Assembly: GCA_947374505.1 (NCBI GenBank)
Contig: CANCCE010000046.1
Span: 1 to 15,037, forward strand
Source of the DNA: Comamonadaceae bacterium
GTDB lineage: Bacteria > Pseudomonadota > Gammaproteobacteria > Burkholderiales > Burkholderiaceae_C
Direction of reading: 5' to 3'
DNA length: 15,037 bases
Part shown: positions 13,718 through 15,037 of the stretch, piece by piece
Numbering within the stretch: the first letter of the stretch is position 1
Layout of the letters: every line of letters begins with the position of its first letter
Made by a program: the position numbers and the translations under genes
The notes under the pieces: model-generated
The model's database searches: none
What the model saw: only the letters and a program-made list of their open reading frames with translations
What the model was told of the DNA's origin: nothing

Positions 13718-14536
13718 GGTTCCCAGCAGCACCAGTTCAGTTTCTTCAAAACCGGCCGCGCGTCTGGCTTCGACGTTGAACGGGCCTTTGAGCCGCGGTG
13801 CGCCGTACTGGGTGGCCAACGTGGCGTAGGTGCTGATCGGGTCCAACCCTCGCGCTTGGCACAGGTGGCGGTACCAGCGGTTGCCAATCAACACATGGCC
13901 GATTTCGTCGCGCAGGATGATGTCGATGATCTCGCCACCGCGGCGGTCACCGACTGAGATCAGTTTGTTGCGAATCGCCGGAGAGGCATCGAGCCCGCGT
14001 GCTTCCAGCGTGCGTGGCACCAGCGCCATCCGCGCCATCACATCACCGCGCGTTTTTTCGGCCATCTCCCACAAGCCGTTGTGCGCCGGAAAATCGCCGT
14101 AGGCAAAACCGAGTTCGGCCAGATGCGCGTGCAGCAGATGAAAATGCAGTGCTTCCTCACGCGCCACTTGCAGCCAGTCGAGATAAAAGGCTTCGGGCAT
14201 ACCGTCAAAACGCCACAGCACGTCGAGTGCCAAGTCGATGGCGTTGCTCTCAATGTGGGCCAGCGCATGCAGCAAACCAGCGCGACCCTCCGGCGAGCCG
14301 ACAGCGCGGCTTTTCATGTCTGATGGGGCGCGTAACTCCGGACGTTCTGGCCGGCCTGGCACGCCAGGCGGTTCTGCCAGAACGGCTTGTGTCTCGGCCA
14401 AGCTCAACGCACTGACCGGCGGCAGTGCGCGTACGGCGGCGGCTTTTTCATCGGCGTGGCGCATCAGGAGCAAGTCGAGGGCCTGCAGACGCAATGACTT
14501 GGGCCATAAGGTGGAGGGCAAACTGGGAGAGGGCAT
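13709..14536 (-). CDS. DUF455 ferritin-like domain protein
   Basis: Soluble helical protein of 275 aa from the DUF455 family, whose four-helix ferritin-like fold normally holds a di-metal (iron or manganese) site; its reaction is not established. Candidate ligands fit the ferritin pattern: E96 (AHIESNAIDLALD), E128 and H131 (REEALHF), E202 (GGEIIDIIL) and E211 with H214 (RDEIGHV). The N-terminal 85 residues are proline-rich with no signal peptide, so it is probably cytoplasmic. The start is uncertain: ATG 14536 has GGGA 11 nt upstream; ATG 14545 and TTG 14560 are in frame. The C-terminal VLLGTPS and the TAG come from the palindromic repeat. It is divergent from a gamma carbonic anhydrase gene 82 bp away. 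Confidence 0.88.
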   Translation of the reverse strand: MPSPSLPSTLWPKSLRLQALDLLLMRHADEKAAAVRALPPVSALSLAETQAVLAEPPGVPGRPERPELRAPSDMKSRAVGSPEGRAGLLHALAHIESNAIDLALDVLWRFDGMPEAFYLDWLQVAREEALHFHLLHAHLAELGFAYGDFPAHNGLWEMAEKTRGDVMARMALVPRTLEARGLDASPAIRNKLISVGDRRGGEIIDIILRDEIGHVLIGNRWYRHLCQARGLDPISTYATLATQYGAPRLKGPFNVEARRAAGFEETELVLLGTPS

Positions 14537-14579
14537 GCAGGACATTATCCCGGCCGTCAACGACAGCTTCAGTCTTCCT

Positions 14580-14585
14580 TACAAT
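14580..14585 (+). promoter_or_regulatory. Candidate -10 element for the carbonic anhydrase gene
   Basis: TACAAT matches five of six -10 consensus positions and lies 33 bp before ATG 14619, leaving a leader of about 25-30 nt. No good -35 is found at 16-18 bp upstream, so this is tentative. Confidence 0.3.
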
Positions 14586-14607
14586 TCTGACCTTGTTTGC
14601 GCACTTC

Positions 14608-14613
14608 AAAGGA
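14608..14613 (+). promoter_or_regulatory. Ribosome binding site of the carbonic anhydrase gene
   Basis: AAAGGA precedes two tandem ATG codons (14616 and 14619). Spacing of 5 nt to the second against 2 nt to the first favours 14619, giving the usual family start MAIYRLGD. Confidence 0.6.
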
Positions 14614-14618
14614 CCATG

Positions 14619-15037
14619 ATGGCGATCTATCGACTGGGCGACTTGGCCCCTCAATTACATGTTACCGCCTGGGTTGCTGACAGCGCCGAGGTCATGGGCA
14701 ACGTCGTCATGGGCGAGGACAGCAGCGTCTGGTTTGGATGCGTGGTGCGGGGCGACTCAGACACCATCCGCATCGGTCGCAGAACGAATATTCAAGACAA
14801 CAGCACGCTGCATGCCGACCCGGGCAAGCCGTTGACCATCGGTGACAACGTGTCAGTTGGCCATCAGGTCATGCTGCATGGCTGCACCATAGGGGATGGC
14901 ACGCTGGTGGGTATTGGCTCGGTGATATTGAACAACGCGCGCATCGGCAAAAACTGCATCGTCGGTGCCTGCTCGCTGGTGACCGAGGGCAAAGAATTTC
15001 CGGATGGCTCGATGATCATGGGCAGCCCGGCCAAGGT
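14619..15037 (+). CDS. Gamma-class carbonic anhydrase family protein (partial, right edge)
   Basis: Left-handed beta-helix protein of the gamma carbonic anhydrase (YrdA/PaaY-like) family. 139 codons are visible and the gene runs off the window; family members are about 170-180 aa, so about 35 residues are missing. The hexapeptide repeat pattern is clear (VMGNVVMGEDSSVWFG, TIRIGRRTNIQDNSTLH, TIGDNVSVGHQVMLHG, TIGDGTLVGIGSVIL). The three zinc-binding histidines sit at H65 (STLHADPG), H82 (SVGHQV) and H87 (MLHGC), and R44/D46 (VVRGDSD) and Q59/D60 (NIQDN) are also present, so the metal site is intact. Many family members show weak or no measurable anhydrase activity, so the true reaction is uncertain. 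It is divergent from DUF455. Confidence 0.92.
   Translation, partial: MAIYRLGDLAPQLHVTAWVADSAEVMGNVVMGEDSSVWFGCVVRGDSDTIRIGRRTNIQDNSTLHADPGKPLTIGDNVSVGHQVMLHGCTIGDGTLVGIGSVILNNARIGKNCIVGACSLVTEGKEFPDGSMIMGSPAK

Noticed and set aside
1..15037. CRISPR arrays, tRNA or rRNA genes, riboswitches
   Set aside because: No regularly spaced repeats, tRNA cloverleaf or known riboswitch core motif seen; spacers are too short for rRNA.

Overview
The window reads as an ordinary chromosomal segment of a betaproteobacterium, most likely Burkholderiales and probably Comamonadaceae (Rhodoferax/Polaromonas-like). This placement is an inference. It rests on a Bug-family (TTT) solute-binding protein with no permease genes, moderately high GC in genes against AT-rich promoters, and housekeeping genes of betaproteobacterial type. 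Coding density is very high: fourteen protein genes are visible (the last cut by the right edge), no gap exceeds about 300 bp, and there are no RNA genes, insertion sequences, phage genes or CRISPR arrays.

Left block (1-2704), minus strand: a two-component system. A membrane HisKA_3-type sensor kinase (792-2585) overlaps its NarL/LuxR-type response regulator (148-795) by 4 bp. The AT-rich spacers on either side share a 13-base direct repeat. The spacer upstream of the kinase also holds an 18-bp dyad that is a candidate operator.

Cell-wall and tRNA block (2705-5640): a periplasmic AMIN/Amidase_3 N-acetylmuramoyl-L-alanine amidase and tsaE (t6A37 tRNA modification) overlap by 4 bp on the minus strand. 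queG (last step of queuosine synthesis) runs the other way, and its GTG start lies inside the 5' end of tsaE. The order resembles the E. coli queG / nnr-tsaE-amiB neighbourhood without nnr.

Transport block (5606-11136): an AEC-family carrier, a lone Bug/TTT solute-binding protein, and a complete TAXI-TRAP transporter. The TRAP operon is transcribed on the minus strand in the order binding protein, perfect 11-bp hairpin, fused 4TM/12TM permease, DUF1850 protein. This gives three transporter families, all usually linked to organic acids or related anions, within about 5.5 kb. The genes are packed so tightly that convergent neighbours share stop codons.

Right block (11282-15037): xerD (chromosome dimer resolution) and a cyclopropane-fatty-acid synthase-like methyltransferase converge. 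They are followed by a DUF455 ferritin-like protein whose last codons and stop lie in an imperfect palindromic repeat. Divergent from this is a gamma-class carbonic anhydrase truncated by the window end.

I see no clear novel defence, mobile or biosynthetic system. The most interesting leads are the overlapping queG/tsaE starts with a possible leaderless queG message, the hairpin between TRAP cistrons, the repeats around the two-component genes, and the palindrome that supplies a stop codon.
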